A stretch of DNA of 64,000 nt from Rhodobacteraceae bacterium HLUCCO07 (GTDB lineage: Bacteria; Pseudomonadota; Alphaproteobacteria; Rhodobacterales; Rhodobacteraceae). Location: contig LJSU01000009.1 of assembly GCA_001314705.1 (NCBI GenBank), positions 1 through 64,000 on the forward strand, written 5' to 3'. A model generated the notes under the pieces. That model worked only from the letters and a program-made list of their open reading frames with translations. It was not told where the DNA came from and searched no databases. Of this stretch, positions 41,661 through 50,928 are shown piece after piece. Position 1 is the first letter of the stretch; every line of letters begins with the position of its first letter. Made by a program: the position numbers and the translations under genes.

Positions 41661-42653
41661 ATGAAAAGATTGAAGACAACAGCCATCATGGCCGGCGCAA
41701 TGACGCTGGCTGCGTCGCTGGCACAGGCCGCGGACGATGTGACGCTGCAACTCAAATGGGTGACCCAGGCACAATTCGCAGGTTATTACGTCGCCCAGGA
41801 CCGGGGGTTCTACGAAGAGGAAGACCTCGACGTCACGATCAAGCCGGGCGGGCCGGATATCGCGCCGACCCAGGTGATCGCCGGCGGTGGTGCCGACGTA
41901 ATGGTCGACTGGATGCCCGCGGCACTTGCCGCGCGCGAAAAGGGTCTGCCGCTCGTGAATATCGCCCAGCCCTTCAAGAGCTCGGGCATGATGCTGACCT
42001 GCCGCAAGGATGCCGGCATCGAGACGACCGACGATTTCAAGGGCAAGACGCTGGGCGTGTGGTTCTTCGGAAACGAGTTCCCGTTCCTGAGCTGGATGAG
42101 CCAGCTGGATATCTCCACCGAGGGTGGCGAGGACGGCGTGACTGTGCTCAAGCAGGGTTTCAACGTCGATCCGCTGTTGCAGGGGCAGGCGGCCTGCGTT
42201 TCGACCATGACCTATAACGAGTATTGGCAGGTCATCGACGCGGGTCTCACACCCGAGGAACTGGTCGTATTCAAATACGAGGATCAGGGCGTCGCCACGC
42301 TCGAAGACGGGCTTTACGTGCTTGAGGAAAACCTTGAAGATCCCGAGTTCAAGGACAAGATGGTGCGTTTTGTCCGGGCCTCGATGAAGGGCTGGAAATG
42401 GGCCCAGGAAAATCCCGACGAAGCCGCGATGATCGTGCTCGACAATGACGAGACGGGCGCACAGACCGAGAAGCACCAGACCCGGATGATGGGCGAGATC
42501 GCCAAGCTCACGGCAGGCTCCAACGGGGCGCTTGATCCGGCCGACTACGAGCGCACGGTGGCCTCGCTGCTGTCGGGCGGCTCGGACCCGGTCATCACCG
42601 AGGAGCCCGAAGGCGCCTGGACGCATGAGATTTCAGACGCCGCGCTCGATTGA
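41661..42653 (+). CDS. NMT1/THI5-type ABC transporter substrate-binding protein
   Basis: A 330-residue periplasmic protein with a Sec signal (MKRLKTTAIMAGAMTLAASL, cleavage near AQAAD) and a type II binding fold. LQLKWVTQAQFAGYYVAQDR is the signature opening of the NMT1/ThiY group, whose characterised members bind pyrimidine compounds such as formylaminopyrimidine. This fits an importer in a RutR-controlled pyrimidine operon. A strong terminator follows 24 nt after the stop, closing the operon. Confidence 0.92.
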   Translation: MKRLKTTAIMAGAMTLAASLAQAADDVTLQLKWVTQAQFAGYYVAQDRGFYEEEDLDVTIKPGGPDIAPTQVIAGGGADVMVDWMPAALAAREKGLPLVNIAQPFKSSGMMLTCRKDAGIETTDDFKGKTLGVWFFGNEFPFLSWMSQLDISTEGGEDGVTVLKQGFNVDPLLQGQAACVSTMTYNEYWQVIDAGLTPEELVVFKYEDQGVATLEDGLYVLEENLEDPEFKDKMVRFVRASMKGWKWAQENPDEAAMIVLDNDETGAQTEKHQTRMMGEIAKLTAGSNGALDPADYERTVASLLSGGSDPVITEEPEGAWTHEISDAALD

Positions 42654-42676
42654 TCGGCGCGTGATAATGTGAAATC

Positions 42677-42705
42677 GGCCCCGGTTGCGTACCGGGGCCT
42701 TTTTT
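42677..42705 (+). terminator. Intrinsic terminator of the pyrimidine operon
   Basis: Stem GGCCCCGGT (42677-42685) with ACCGGGGCC (42691-42699), 5-nt loop, then TTTTTT. It separates the operon from tRNA-Pro. Confidence 0.92.
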
Positions 42706-42760
42706 GTGGTGCATTCGCTGTGGACAAGGCCAGGGTGCGCGGCTAGACACAGGGCCGGTT

Positions 42761-42837
42761 CGGGGCGTGGCGCAGTCTGGTAGCGCACCTGTTTTGGGTA
42801 CAGGGGGTCGTGAGTTCGAATCTCGCCGCCCCGACCA
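42761..42837 (+). tRNA. tRNA-Pro (anticodon TGG)
   Basis: Complete cloverleaf: acceptor CGGGGCG with CGCCCCG, anticodon stem CCTGT/ACAGG around loop TTTGGGT (anticodon 42795-42797), T-loop GTTCGAATC, and an encoded ACCA end. No integrase gene or duplicated 3' end was seen next to it. Confidence 0.96.
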
Positions 42838-43492
42838 CGCGGCAGAGCAGCCGCCAATGTTTCCACACCGTGATCGGACAGTTCCCAAAGCCTCTGTAAA
42901 GGTTGCAAGCACAGTTCCGGCAAAGCCCAAGGCAGGTCCGGAGAATCGCTTTTGCAGCATCCACACCGGCTTCGCTGTGTCGATTTTATGACACTTGTCG
43001 CCTGGTCGGAATTTTTCTTGCAAGACCAATCCAACGCGGCCGATCCGAAGCGGTTGCGAGCTCGGGGGCCGTGCGGATCTTCAATGTCGGTCGATAACCA
43101 TCCCAGATTCAAGCCCTTTCAGATGGCATCCACTTTCATGCTTTCCCGGTTCTCAAATCGACTCGCCCTGTGGATGAATCAACCGGCTCCTCCGGATTTT
43201 GTGCTTCGGTCACGGTCAACCGCAAAATCGGCCAGATTTGAAAATAAAGCAGTTGACGATTAGGGGGGCTCTACGCCAGTTTGTGTAGGCCGGTCGAGAG
43301 GACACAACATATAGTGACCCCGCCAGACAGGCAGGAATAAAACGAACACTCGGATTATGGTCGGCCCTGTGCGGGCCAACCCACTCTGGCGGTGCGCAAC
43401 GCGGGCCGCAAACGGTCGCTTTTTCCCTGCCAGCCGGCAAAATCGCGCTCACGCAAGGGCGCAAACGGGACTTGGAAGCAAATGGGGCAGCA
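42838..43492. other. Gene-free region between tRNA-Pro and nrdJ
   Basis: About 655 nt. Short frames (for example 42952-43263) show no domain or ribosome-binding site. A NrdR-box-like site lies at 43302-43316. No cobalamin riboswitch core was recognised. The last 170 nt form a GC-rich leader before nrdJ. Confidence 0.6.
43302..43316. promoter_or_regulatory. NrdR-box-like operator
   Basis: ACACAACATATAGTG closely resembles the NrdR box (ACAC-ATAT-GTG pattern) found before ribonucleotide reductase genes. A second box at the usual helical spacing was not recognised. Confidence 0.55.
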
Positions 43493-46400
43493 ATGAAAAT
43501 TGAGAGAAAATTCACCAAGGCTGGGCAGGATGCATATGCCGAGATCGACTTCGTCACGACGGCATCGGAGATCCGCAACCCCGATGGCACGGTCGTGTTC
43601 CGGCTCGATGAAGTTGAAGTGCCGGCGGGCTGGAGCCAGGTCGCTTCGGACGTGATCGCGCAGAAATATTTCCGCAAGGCCGGCGTGCCGACGCGACTCA
43701 AGCGGGTCGCGGAAAAGGGCGTGCCCGAATTTCTCTGGCGCTCGGTTGCCGATGGCGAGGATGTCGAAAAAGGTGGCGAGACCTCGGCCAAGCAGGTGTT
43801 CGACCGGCTGGCAGGGGCATGGGCCTACTGGGGCTGGAAAGGCGGCTATTTCTCGACCGAGGAAGACGCGCGCGCCTATTTCGACGAGATGCGCTTCATG
43901 CTGGCCACCCAGATGGCCGCGCCCAACAGCCCGCAATGGTTCAACACCGGCCTGCACTGGGCCTATGGAATCGACGGCCCGGGGCAGGGGCATTACTATG
44001 TCGATTACAAGACCGGCAAGCTCACCAAGTCGAAAAGCTCCTACGAGCATCCGCAACCGCATGCCTGCTTCATCCAGTCCGTCGCTGACGATCTGGTGAG
44101 CGATGGCGGCATCATGGATCTCTGGGTGCGCGAGGCGCGGCTCTTCAAATACGGCTCGGGCACCGGCACCAATTTCTCGAGCCTGCGCGCCGAGGGCGAA
44201 ACCCTCTCGGGCGGGGGGAAATCCTCGGGCCTGATGGGCTTTCTCAAGATCGGCGACCGCGCGGCGGGCGCGATCAAGTCGGGCGGCACCACGCGCCGCG
44301 CCGCCAAGATGGTGATAGTCGATGCCGACCACCCCGACATCGAGGAATACATCAACTGGAAGGTCAAGGAAGAGCAGAAGGTTGCGAGCATCGTCGCCGG
44401 CTCCAAGATGCACGAGCAGAAGCTCAACGGCATCTTCGCGGCGATCCGCGCCTGGGACGGCGCGCTGGACGACGCGACCGACCCCAAGGTCAACGCCGGG
44501 TTGAAAGCGGCGATCCGCGACGCCAAGAAGGTCGCGATCCCCGAAACCTATGTCAAGCGGGTGCTGGATTACGCGCGCCAGGGCTATGGCTCGATCGAGT
44601 TTCCGACCTATGACACCGACTGGGATTCCGAGGCTTACGCATCGGTCTCCGGCCAGAACTCGAACAACTCGATCCGGGTCACCGATGCCTTCCTGAAGGC
44701 GGTAAAGGACGACGCCGATTGGGAACTCATCCGGCGCACCGACGGGACGGTTGCCAAGACGATCAAGGCGCGTGACCTTTGGGAACAGGTGGGCCATGCC
44801 GCATGGGCCTGCGCCGATCCGGGCATCCAGTATCACGACACGATCAACGCCTGGCACACCTGCCCAGCGGATGGCGCGATCCGTGGCTCGAATCCGTGCT
44901 CGGAATACATGTTCCTCGACGACACGGCCTGCAACCTCGCCTCGATGAACCTGCTGACCTTCCTCAAGGACGGCGCGTTCCAGGCCGAGGATTACATGCA
45001 CGCCACCCGGCTCTGGACCGTGACGCTGGAAATCTCGGTCCTGATGGCGCAGTTTCCGTCGAGGGAGATCGCGCAGCGGTCCTATGACTTCCGCACGCTG
45101 GGGCTGGGCTATGCCAATATCGGCGGGCTCCTGATGAACATGGGGCTTGGCTATGACAGCCCCGAGGGTCGCGCGATGTGCGGTGCGCTCACCGCGATCA
45201 TGACCGGCGTTTCCTATGCCACATCGGCCGAGATGGCGGGCGAGCTGGGGCCCTTCCCGGGTTATGCGCGCAACGCCGATCACATGCTGCGGGTCATCCG
45301 CAACCACCGCAACGCCGCCTATGGCGCGACCGACGGCTATGAAGGTCTCGCCGTCAAACCCGTGCCGCTGGACCATGCCAACTGCCCCGAGGCCGGGCTG
45401 GTCGATCTCTCGATGGCAGTCTGGGACGAGGCGCTCAAGCTGGGCGAGGCGCATGGCTATCGCAATGCACAGGTCTCGGTCATCGCCCCCACCGGCACGA
45501 TCGGCCTCGTCATGGATTGCGACACCACCGGGATCGAACCGGATTTCGCGCTGGTGAAGTTCAAGAAGCTCGCCGGTGGCGGTTACTTCAAGATCATCAA
45601 CCAGTCGGTGCCCGCCGCGCTTGAGAAACTCGGCTATGGCCCGGCCGAGATCGAAGAGATCATCGCCTACGCGGTGGGCCATGGCTCGCTGGGCCAGGCG
45701 CCCGCGATCAACCATGGCTCGCTGGCCGTCCATGGCTTTACCCCGCGCGTGATCGAAAAGGTCGAGGCCGCACTGGGCAGTGCCTTCGACATCCGCTTCG
45801 TCTTCAACCAGTGGACGCTGGGCGCCGAGTTCTGCACCGAAACCCTGGGCATCCCGGCCGAGAAGCTCAACGATCCCGCTTTCGACCTGCTGCGGCATCT
45901 CGGGTTCTCGCGCGCCGATATAGACGCGGCCAACGACCATGTCTGCGGAACCATGACGCTCGAAGGCGCGCCGCATCTGCGCGAAGAGCACTACCATGTG
46001 TTCGATTGCGCCAACCCCTGCGGCAAGACCGGCAAGCGCTATCTCGGCACCGAGTCGCATATCCACATGATGGCCGCTGCGCAAAGCTTCATCTCGGGCG
46101 CCATCTCCAAGACGATCAACATGCCCAACGACGCGACCATCGAGGATTGCCAGAAAGCCTATGAACTCAGCTGGTCGCTGGGCGTCAAGGCCAACGCGCT
46201 CTACCGCGACGGCTCGAAACTCAGCCAGCCGCTGGCCGCGGCCCTGGTCGAGGACGACGAGGACGCGCAGGAGGTGCTGGAAAGCGGCTCGAGCCACGAA
46301 AAGGCCGCGACGCTGGCCGAAAAGATCGTCGAGAAGGTAGTGATCAAGGAAATCGTGCGCTCGAACCGCGAAAAGATGCCCGAGCGCCGCAAGGGCTATA

Positions 46401-47182
46401 CCCAGAAGGCGATCGTGGGCGGGCACAAGGTCTACCTGCGCACCGGCGAATACGAGGATGGCCAACTTGGCGAGATCTTCATCGACATGCACAAGGAAGG
46501 CGCCGGCTTCCGCGCGATGATGAACAATTTCGCCATCGCGGTCAGCGTCGGCCTGCAATACGGCGTGCCGCTCGAGGAATTCGTCGATGCCTTCACCTTC
46601 ACCAAGTTCGAACCGGCGGGCATGGTGCAGGGCAATGACAGCATCAAGAACGCCACCTCCATCCTCGACTACATCTTCCGCGAACTGGCAGTCAGCTATC
46701 TCGACCGGACCGACCTTGCGCATGTCAAACCGCAAGGCGCATCCTTCGATGACCTGGGCCGGGGCGAGGAAGAGGGCGTCTCGAACATCAAGGAGATGTC
46801 CGAAACCGCCGCCTCGCGTTCGCTCGAAGTGCTCAAGCAGATCAGCTCCACCGGCTACCTGCGCAAGCGCCTGCCCCAGGAACTCGTTGTGCTCCAGGGT
46901 GGGCAGGCCGTCGGGGGCACGGCGTTGAACGGGTTCGATCCGGTGACGACTCTCAACACGCTGGTGCCGGAAACCGCCGGGGCGGCGGCGGGCGCCGCCA
47001 TGGCCGCCACCACCACAACGACGGCGATGGCCTCGGGCACCGTCCCCATGGACGCGCGCTCCAAGGCCCGGATGCAGGGCTACGAGGGCGAGGCGTGCGG
47101 CGAATGCGGCAACTACACGCTGGTGCGCAACGGCACCTGCATGAAATGCAACACCTGCGGCGCGACAAGCGGGTGTAGCTGA
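43493..47182 (+). CDS. nrdJ: Adenosylcobalamin-dependent (class II) ribonucleoside-diphosphate reductase
   Basis: A 1229-residue vitamin B12-dependent ribonucleotide reductase, which makes deoxyribonucleotides without oxygen or an iron centre. The catalytic barrel blocks are clear: [43 protein letters not shown] and [20 protein letters not shown]. The C-terminus has a zinc-ribbon-like tail ([21 protein letters not shown]) that probably carries the redox-active cysteines. The length fits the long NrdJ form. An upstream TTG (43472) is less likely than this ATG. It is monocistronic, with a terminator after it. Confidence 0.96.
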   Translation: MKIERKFTKAGQDAYAEIDFVTTASEIRNPDGTVVFRLDEVEVPAGWSQVASDVIAQKYFRKAGVPTRLKRVAEKGVPEFLWRSVADGEDVEKGGETSAKQVFDRLAGAWAYWGWKGGYFSTEEDARAYFDEMRFMLATQMAAPNSPQWFNTGLHWAYGIDGPGQGHYYVDYKTGKLTKSKSSYEHPQPHACFIQSVADDLVSDGGIMDLWVREARLFKYGSGTGTNFSSLRAEGETLSGGGKSSGLMGFLKIGDRAAGAIKSGGTTRRAAKMVIVDADHPDIEEYINWKVKEEQKVASIVAGSKMHEQKLNGIFAAIRAWDGALDDATDPKVNAGLKAAIRDAKKVAIPETYVKRVLDYARQGYGSIEFPTYDTDWDSEAYASVSGQNSNNSIRVTDAFLKAVKDDADWELIRRTDGTVAKTIKARDLWEQVGHAAWACADPGIQYHDTINAWHTCPADGAIRGSNPCSEYMFLDDTACNLASMNLLTFLKDGAFQAEDYMHATRLWTVTLEISVLMAQFPSREIAQRSYDFRTLGLGYANIGGLLMNMGLGYDSPEGRAMCGALTAIMTGVSYATSAEMAGELGPFPGYARNADHMLRVIRNHRNAAYGATDGYEGLAVKPVPLDHANCPEAGLVDLSMAVWDEALKLGEAHGYRNAQVSVIAPTGTIGLVMDCDTTGIEPDFALVKFKKLAGGGYFKIINQSVPAALEKLGYGPAEIEEIIAYAVGHGSLGQAPAINHGSLAVHGFTPRVIEKVEAALGSAFDIRFVFNQWTLGAEFCTETLGIPAEKLNDPAFDLLRHLGFSRADIDAANDHVCGTMTLEGAPHLREEHYHVFDCANPCGKTGKRYLGTESHIHMMAAAQSFISGAISKTINMPNDATIEDCQKAYELSWSLGVKANALYRDGSKLSQPLAAALVEDDEDAQEVLESGSSHEKAATLAEKIVEKVVIKEIVRSNREKMPERRKGYTQKAIVGGHKVYLRTGEYEDGQLGEIFIDMHKEGAGFRAMMNNFAIAVSVGLQYGVPLEEFVDAFTFTKFEPAGMVQGNDSIKNATSILDYIFRELAVSYLDRTDLAHVKPQGASFDDLGRGEEEGVSNIKEMSETAASRSLEVLKQISSTGYLRKRLPQELVVLQGGQAVGGTALNGFDPVTTLNTLVPETAGAAAGAAMAATTTTTAMASGTVPMDARSKARMQGYEGEACGECGNYTLVRNGTCMKCNTCGATSGCS

Positions 47183-47606
47183 GACTTCCGGGGCGGGTGC
47201 GCTCGTCTCTGGCGTCGTTCAGGCCGCAGGCAACAAACCGGGCGGTGATCAATGAGTGAGCCTGGACGGCGAAACTGAAAGGGGGGTCTCGCGGCCCCCC
47301 TCTTTTCTTTTCCGCGATTCTCCCTGGACCTGCGGGCTTGGCAACGTGCGACCTGCGGCCGCACCGGGCCATGCCGGCCTGTCCGGCAGGACCTTGCTTG
47401 AATCCGATGCTGGAATGCGAAGAGATCCGCGCAACCGAGGGTGGCAGGATTTTGCCCGGCGGGTCTCCGCCCGATGCAAGGCGCCAACCGGCGGCAAACA
47501 GCCTGAAACAGGCCCACGTCGCAGGACCGGTTTCCAACCCGGGGGGCGCTTTGCTCCATGGCCCCCGAAGGCAGCGACCTTCATCAACCAAAAAGGAGAT
47601 CACGAT
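47183..47606. other. Gene-free region after nrdJ
   Basis: About 420 nt containing the nrdJ terminator (47280-47310) and the leader of the EF-hand gene. No additional gene is supported. Confidence 0.55.
47280..47310 (+). terminator. Intrinsic terminator of nrdJ
   Basis: AGGGGGG (47280-47286) pairs with CCCCCCT (47295-47301) and is followed by a T-rich tract interrupted by C. Confidence 0.75.
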
Positions 47607-47861
47607 ATGAAATTCCGCATTCCCAGCCTGGCCGCCATCTCGCTCCTGATGACGCCGGCGCTTGCCGTCGGGCAGGGCATAGGCGAGGCGGACGCCAACG
47701 GCGATGGCTTTCTGACCATGCAGGAGGTTCAGGCGGTGAACCCCGAAATCACCATCGAGGATTTCAACTCGATGGATTCCAACGCCGACGGAGTGCTTGA
47801 TGAGGCCGAGGTTAAGGCCGCACAGGACATGGGCTTGATGGAGGCGCCGTCAACCGACTGA
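47607..47861 (+). CDS. Small exported EF-hand protein
   Basis: An 84-residue protein with a Sec signal peptide (MKFRIPSLAAISLLMTPALA) and two EF-hand loops, DANGDGFLTMQE and DSNADGVLDEAE, each with the canonical Asp/Asn ligands, Gly at position 6 and terminal Glu. It is expected to bind Ca2+ in the periplasm. The AAGGAG ribosome-binding site is well spaced from this ATG; a longer upstream frame (from 47256) is rejected because it runs through the nrdJ terminator. Its 3' end overlaps the convergent cyclodeaminase gene by 12 nt. Confidence 0.88.
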   Translation: MKFRIPSLAAISLLMTPALAVGQGIGEADANGDGFLTMQEVQAVNPEITIEDFNSMDSNADGVLDEAEVKAAQDMGLMEAPSTD

Positions 47862-48968
47862 CGGGGAACTTCCCCTTGCTGTCGGCCCCAAGGCGGCAGG
47901 GGGTTGGCCGGGCCGCACCGATCTCGGGGCGGCCCGGCGCAGCATTCCGAAGAGATCGCGCGGATCGTCGGGATCGGCCAGAAGGTCGAGCGGCGTGAAG
48001 AAACCCGAACCCGCGATCGCATCGCGCAGGAACCGCAACGCACTGAAATCCTCGATCGCGAATCCTACGCTGTCAAACAGCGTGATCGCGTCCGACTCGC
48101 GTCGTCCCGGAACCGCGCCGCTGATCACCTGCCAGAGTTCGGTCACCGGGTGATCCGGGGCCATCTGCTGAATCTCGCCCTCGATTCGGGTCTGTTCCGG
48201 AAACTCAACAAAAATATCAGAGCGATAGAGAATTTCGGGCGCAAGTTCGGTCTTGCCCGGGCAATCGCCGCCGATCGCGTTGATATGCATGCCGCTGCCC
48301 ACCATGTTGTCGGTCAGGATCGTGGCATATTGCTTGTCCGCGGTGCAGGTGGTGATGATCTGCGCGCCCTCCATGCTTTCTTCGGCACTCTTGCACTCCA
48401 CGACCCGCAGCCCGGTCCCCGCGAGGTTGCGCGCCACCTTTCGCGTCGCGCTTGCGTCGATGTCGTAGAGCCGCACCGTATCAATGCCGCAGATCGCCTT
48501 CATCGCCAGGCTCTGGAATTCCGCCTGCGCCCCGTTGCCGATCATCGCCATGCAGCGCGCGCCCTCGGGGGCGAGGTATTTCGCCGCCACGGCCGAGGTC
48601 GCCGCCGTGCGCAGCGCCGTCAGGAGCGTCATCTCGCTCAGAAGCACCGGATAGCCGGTGTAGACATCCGCCAGCAGGCCAAAGGCGGTGACGGTCTGCA
48701 ACCCCTCGCTCGTGTTCTTGGGGTGCCCGTTCACGTATTTGAACCCATAGGCTTCGCCGTCGCTGGTCGGCATCAACTCGATTACGCCGACATCCGAATG
48801 GCTCGCCACGCGTGGAGACTTGTCGAATTTCTCCCAGCGGCGGAAATCGGCCTCGATGTAATCGGCCAGCCCGCGCAGCGTTTCCTCGATCCCCAGGTGA
48901 TGTACAAGCCCCATCATGTGATCGACCGATACGAAGGGAACCAGCGCCTTGTCAGAGGGTTGTGTCAT
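47850..48968 (-). CDS. Ornithine cyclodeaminase
   Basis: A 372-residue NAD-dependent enzyme of the ornithine cyclodeaminase/mu-crystallin family, converting L-ornithine to L-proline and ammonia. TALRTAATSAVAAKYLAPEG and MIGNGAQAEFQSLAM (Rossmann GxGxxA/Q) are diagnostic; INAIGGDCPGKTEL is the substrate-binding loop. The last ~25 residues are Pro/Arg/Gly-rich and look poorly conserved; they overlap the convergent EF-hand gene. ATG 48968 has AAGGA at good spacing; ATG 48977, overlapping the arginase stop, is an alternative. Cotranscribed with arginase, giving arginine to ornithine to proline. Confidence 0.93.
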   Translation of the reverse strand: MTQPSDKALVPFVSVDHMMGLVHHLGIEETLRGLADYIEADFRRWEKFDKSPRVASHSDVGVIELMPTSDGEAYGFKYVNGHPKNTSEGLQTVTAFGLLADVYTGYPVLLSEMTLLTALRTAATSAVAAKYLAPEGARCMAMIGNGAQAEFQSLAMKAICGIDTVRLYDIDASATRKVARNLAGTGLRVVECKSAEESMEGAQIITTCTADKQYATILTDNMVGSGMHINAIGGDCPGKTELAPEILYRSDIFVEFPEQTRIEGEIQQMAPDHPVTELWQVISGAVPGRRESDAITLFDSVGFAIEDFSALRFLRDAIAGSGFFTPLDLLADPDDPRDLFGMLRRAAPRSVRPGQPPAALGPTARGSSPSVG

Positions 48969-48973
48969 GATCT

Positions 48974-49900
48974 TCATCCTTTCGCATAGGTCGGTCGATC
49001 GAACACCTGTCGCCCCAGCGCCGAGGCCGCGAGATCGACCATGACTTGCGCGCTGCGCCCGCGCTCGTCGAGAAACGGGTTGAGTTCGACGAGATCGAGC
49101 GAGGTCATGAGCCCGCTGTCATGGATCATCTCCATCACAAGGTGTGCCTCTCGGAAACTGGCGCCGCCCGGCACGGTCGTGCCCACCGCCGGCGCGATGC
49201 CCGGGTCGAGGAAATCCACGTCGAGCGAGACATGCAGCGCGCCGCCCGCCTCCGCCACACGGTCGAGAAATGCTGCGAGCGGGCGGGCGATTCCATGTTC
49301 GTCGATGTGGCGCATGTCGTGGCAGCGGATGCGCGAGGCCATCAATGCCTGCCGTTCGGCCCCGTCGACCGAGCGCAGCCCGATGATACAGATATTCTCT
49401 TCGGGAATCGCGGCGGGCAGCGGCGGGAAGCTCTCGAACCCCGGACGCCCTGTGACATAGGCCAGCGGCGTGCCGTGCAGGTTGCCGCTTTGCGTGGTTT
49501 GCGGCGTGTGGAAATCCGAATGCGCATCGAGCCAGAGCACGAATTGCGGCCGACCGGCCTCGGCCGCGTGGGCGGCCACCCCGGCGACGCTGCCCAGCGA
49601 CAGCGCGTGATCGCCGCCCATGAAGATCGGCAGGCCCGCCGCCATCGCCGCGCGCGCCGCGCCGATCAGCGCGCTGGTCCAGCCGATCACCGCGTATGGG
49701 CGGAACAGATGCCCGCCCGGCGCGTCCTCGGGATGCGGGGCCGGGGCGATGTTGCCCCGGTCCGTGACCCGGTGGCCGAGCAGTTCGAGCTCGTCCCCGA
49801 GACCCGCGATGCGATAGGCATCCGGTCCCATACGGCAGCCCTGCCGCGCCTTGCCGCTGTCCATCGGCACCCCGATCAGGTGAACGTCTCGCTGCTCCAT
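48974..49900 (-). CDS. Arginase
   Basis: A 308-residue binuclear-manganese ureohydrolase producing ornithine and urea from arginine. Metal ligands are present in GGDHALS, WLDAHSDFHT and SLDVDFLDP, and VELNPFLDE is the C-terminal Glu-containing motif. GIGVP-type N-terminal sequence (LIGVPMDSGKARQGCRMGP) is as expected for arginase rather than agmatinase. The ATG at 49900 follows GAGGA; a GTG 3 nt earlier is possible. It lies upstream of ornithine cyclodeaminase and divergent from an Lrp/AsnC regulator. Confidence 0.93.
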   Translation of the reverse strand: MEQRDVHLIGVPMDSGKARQGCRMGPDAYRIAGLGDELELLGHRVTDRGNIAPAPHPEDAPGGHLFRPYAVIGWTSALIGAARAAMAAGLPIFMGGDHALSLGSVAGVAAHAAEAGRPQFVLWLDAHSDFHTPQTTQSGNLHGTPLAYVTGRPGFESFPPLPAAIPEENICIIGLRSVDGAERQALMASRIRCHDMRHIDEHGIARPLAAFLDRVAEAGGALHVSLDVDFLDPGIAPAVGTTVPGGASFREAHLVMEMIHDSGLMTSLDLVELNPFLDERGRSAQVMVDLAASALGRQVFDRPTYAKG

Positions 49901-50015
49901 CACGATCCTCTTTCTTTGCTCTCGGCTTGTATTTCTCCGATACGGGGATTGATCCAGCGGGCAAATGGGCCATCATGACGCCAGAATTGTCGAAACGAAG
50001 GGGAATTCGCACGAA

Positions 50016-50447
50016 ATGGACGATACCGACCGGAAACTTATCTCGGCCCTGCGCCATGATGCACGCGCCTCGCTCTCCGATCTGGCATTGCTGCTTGGGG
50101 TATCGCGTACCACCGTGCGGGCGCGCATCGAACGGCTCAGGCAAGCGGGCGAGATCATCGGCTTCACCGTGGTCCTGAAGGAGGATGCGCAGGCCGACCC
50201 GGTGCGCGGGCTGATGATGATCGGAATCGAGGGGCGCGGCGCCGACCGGATCATCCGCCAGCTTTCGGGGCTTCCCGCCGTGCGCGGGGTGCACAGCACC
50301 AATGGCCGCTGGGACGTGATCGCCGAGATCGGCACCGCCACGCTCGAGGAATTCGACGAGGTTCTGGCCCGCATCCGCCGTTTCGACGGGGTGGCGACCA
50401 GCGAAACCTCGCTCCTGCTCTCGACCCGCAAATCGGCGCGGGGCTGA
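50016..50447 (+). CDS. Lrp/AsnC-family transcriptional regulator
   Basis: A 143-residue protein with an N-terminal AsnC-type helix-turn-helix (DTDRKLISALRHDARASLSD, then LALLLGVSRTTVRARIERL) and a C-terminal ligand-binding RAM domain (GVHSTNGRWDVIAEI). It is divergent from arginase-ornithine cyclodeaminase with about 115 nt between start codons, so it probably activates or represses that operon in response to arginine or ornithine. The ATG at 50016 gives the usual family length; longer in-frame extension is rejected. Confidence 0.92.
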   Translation: MDDTDRKLISALRHDARASLSDLALLLGVSRTTVRARIERLRQAGEIIGFTVVLKEDAQADPVRGLMMIGIEGRGADRIIRQLSGLPAVRGVHSTNGRWDVIAEIGTATLEEFDEVLARIRRFDGVATSETSLLLSTRKSARG

Positions 50448-50457
50448 TCGGGCGGGC

Positions 50458-50928
50458 TCAGACCCGGCTGCGCGCCGCCAGGAGCCACATTGCCATGAGG
50501 GCGAAGGAAATCACCGCATTCCAGCTCGCCATCGACAGGCTGAACATCTCCCAGGGCACTTCATCGCACATCACGACGCCGGTGGGCGAATCGACGCTCA
50601 GCAGATCCGCGCCCGACATCCCGCCCAGCCCGCCACCACCCGAGCAACTGGCCGGACCCTCCCACCAGCCGCGCTCGACCCCGGTGTGATAGACGCCGAT
50701 GCCGCCCGTGCTGCCCGCCGCCAGAGCGCCGAGCAAGGGCAGGCCCCTTCCTGCCACCATCAGCGCCAACAGGCCGATCACCACCGCGGCCACATGGGGA
50801 TAGCGTTGCCAGTAGCACAGCGTGCACGGCGCCATCTCGCCCACGTATTGGAACAGGAGCGCGCCGATCATCATCGCCGCCGACCCCCCGGCGGCAAGAA
50901 TGATCAATGTCGGTCGGTCGAATGTCAT
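50458..50928 (-). CDS. dsbB: Disulfide bond formation protein DsbB family
   Basis: A 156-residue four-helix membrane protein. The first periplasmic loop has the CxxC pair in APCTLCYWQRYPH (Cys35/Cys38), followed by the conserved arginine of quinone-linked DsbB proteins. The second loop has Cys in ASCSGGGGLGG and VVMCDEVPW. It reoxidises a DsbA-like thiol oxidase and passes electrons to quinone. Its start overlaps the stop of the upstream YqaA-like gene. No dsbA is in the window. The second loop is unusually glycine-rich. Confidence 0.9.
   Translation of the reverse strand: MTFDRPTLIILAAGGSAAMMIGALLFQYVGEMAPCTLCYWQRYPHVAAVVIGLLALMVAGRGLPLLGALAAGSTGGIGVYHTGVERGWWEGPASCSGGGGLGGMSGADLLSVDSPTGVVMCDEVPWEMFSLSMASWNAVISFALMAMWLLAARSRV

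Noticed and set aside
42761-43263. Integration site or genomic island at tRNA-Pro
   Set aside because: No integrase, no duplicated tRNA 3' end and no mobile genes follow; only about 650 nt of non-coding DNA before nrdJ.
42952-43263. 103-codon frame between tRNA-Pro and nrdJ
   Set aside because: No ribosome-binding site, no domain, and it overlaps other equally long random frames.
43316-43492. Cobalamin riboswitch before nrdJ
   Set aside because: The conserved B12-box core (GCCACTG) and flanking P-stems are not visible; a covariance search would settle it.
43355-46735. 1126-codon minus-strand frame opposite nrdJ
   Set aside because: Antisense shadow of nrdJ; no recognisable domain despite its length.
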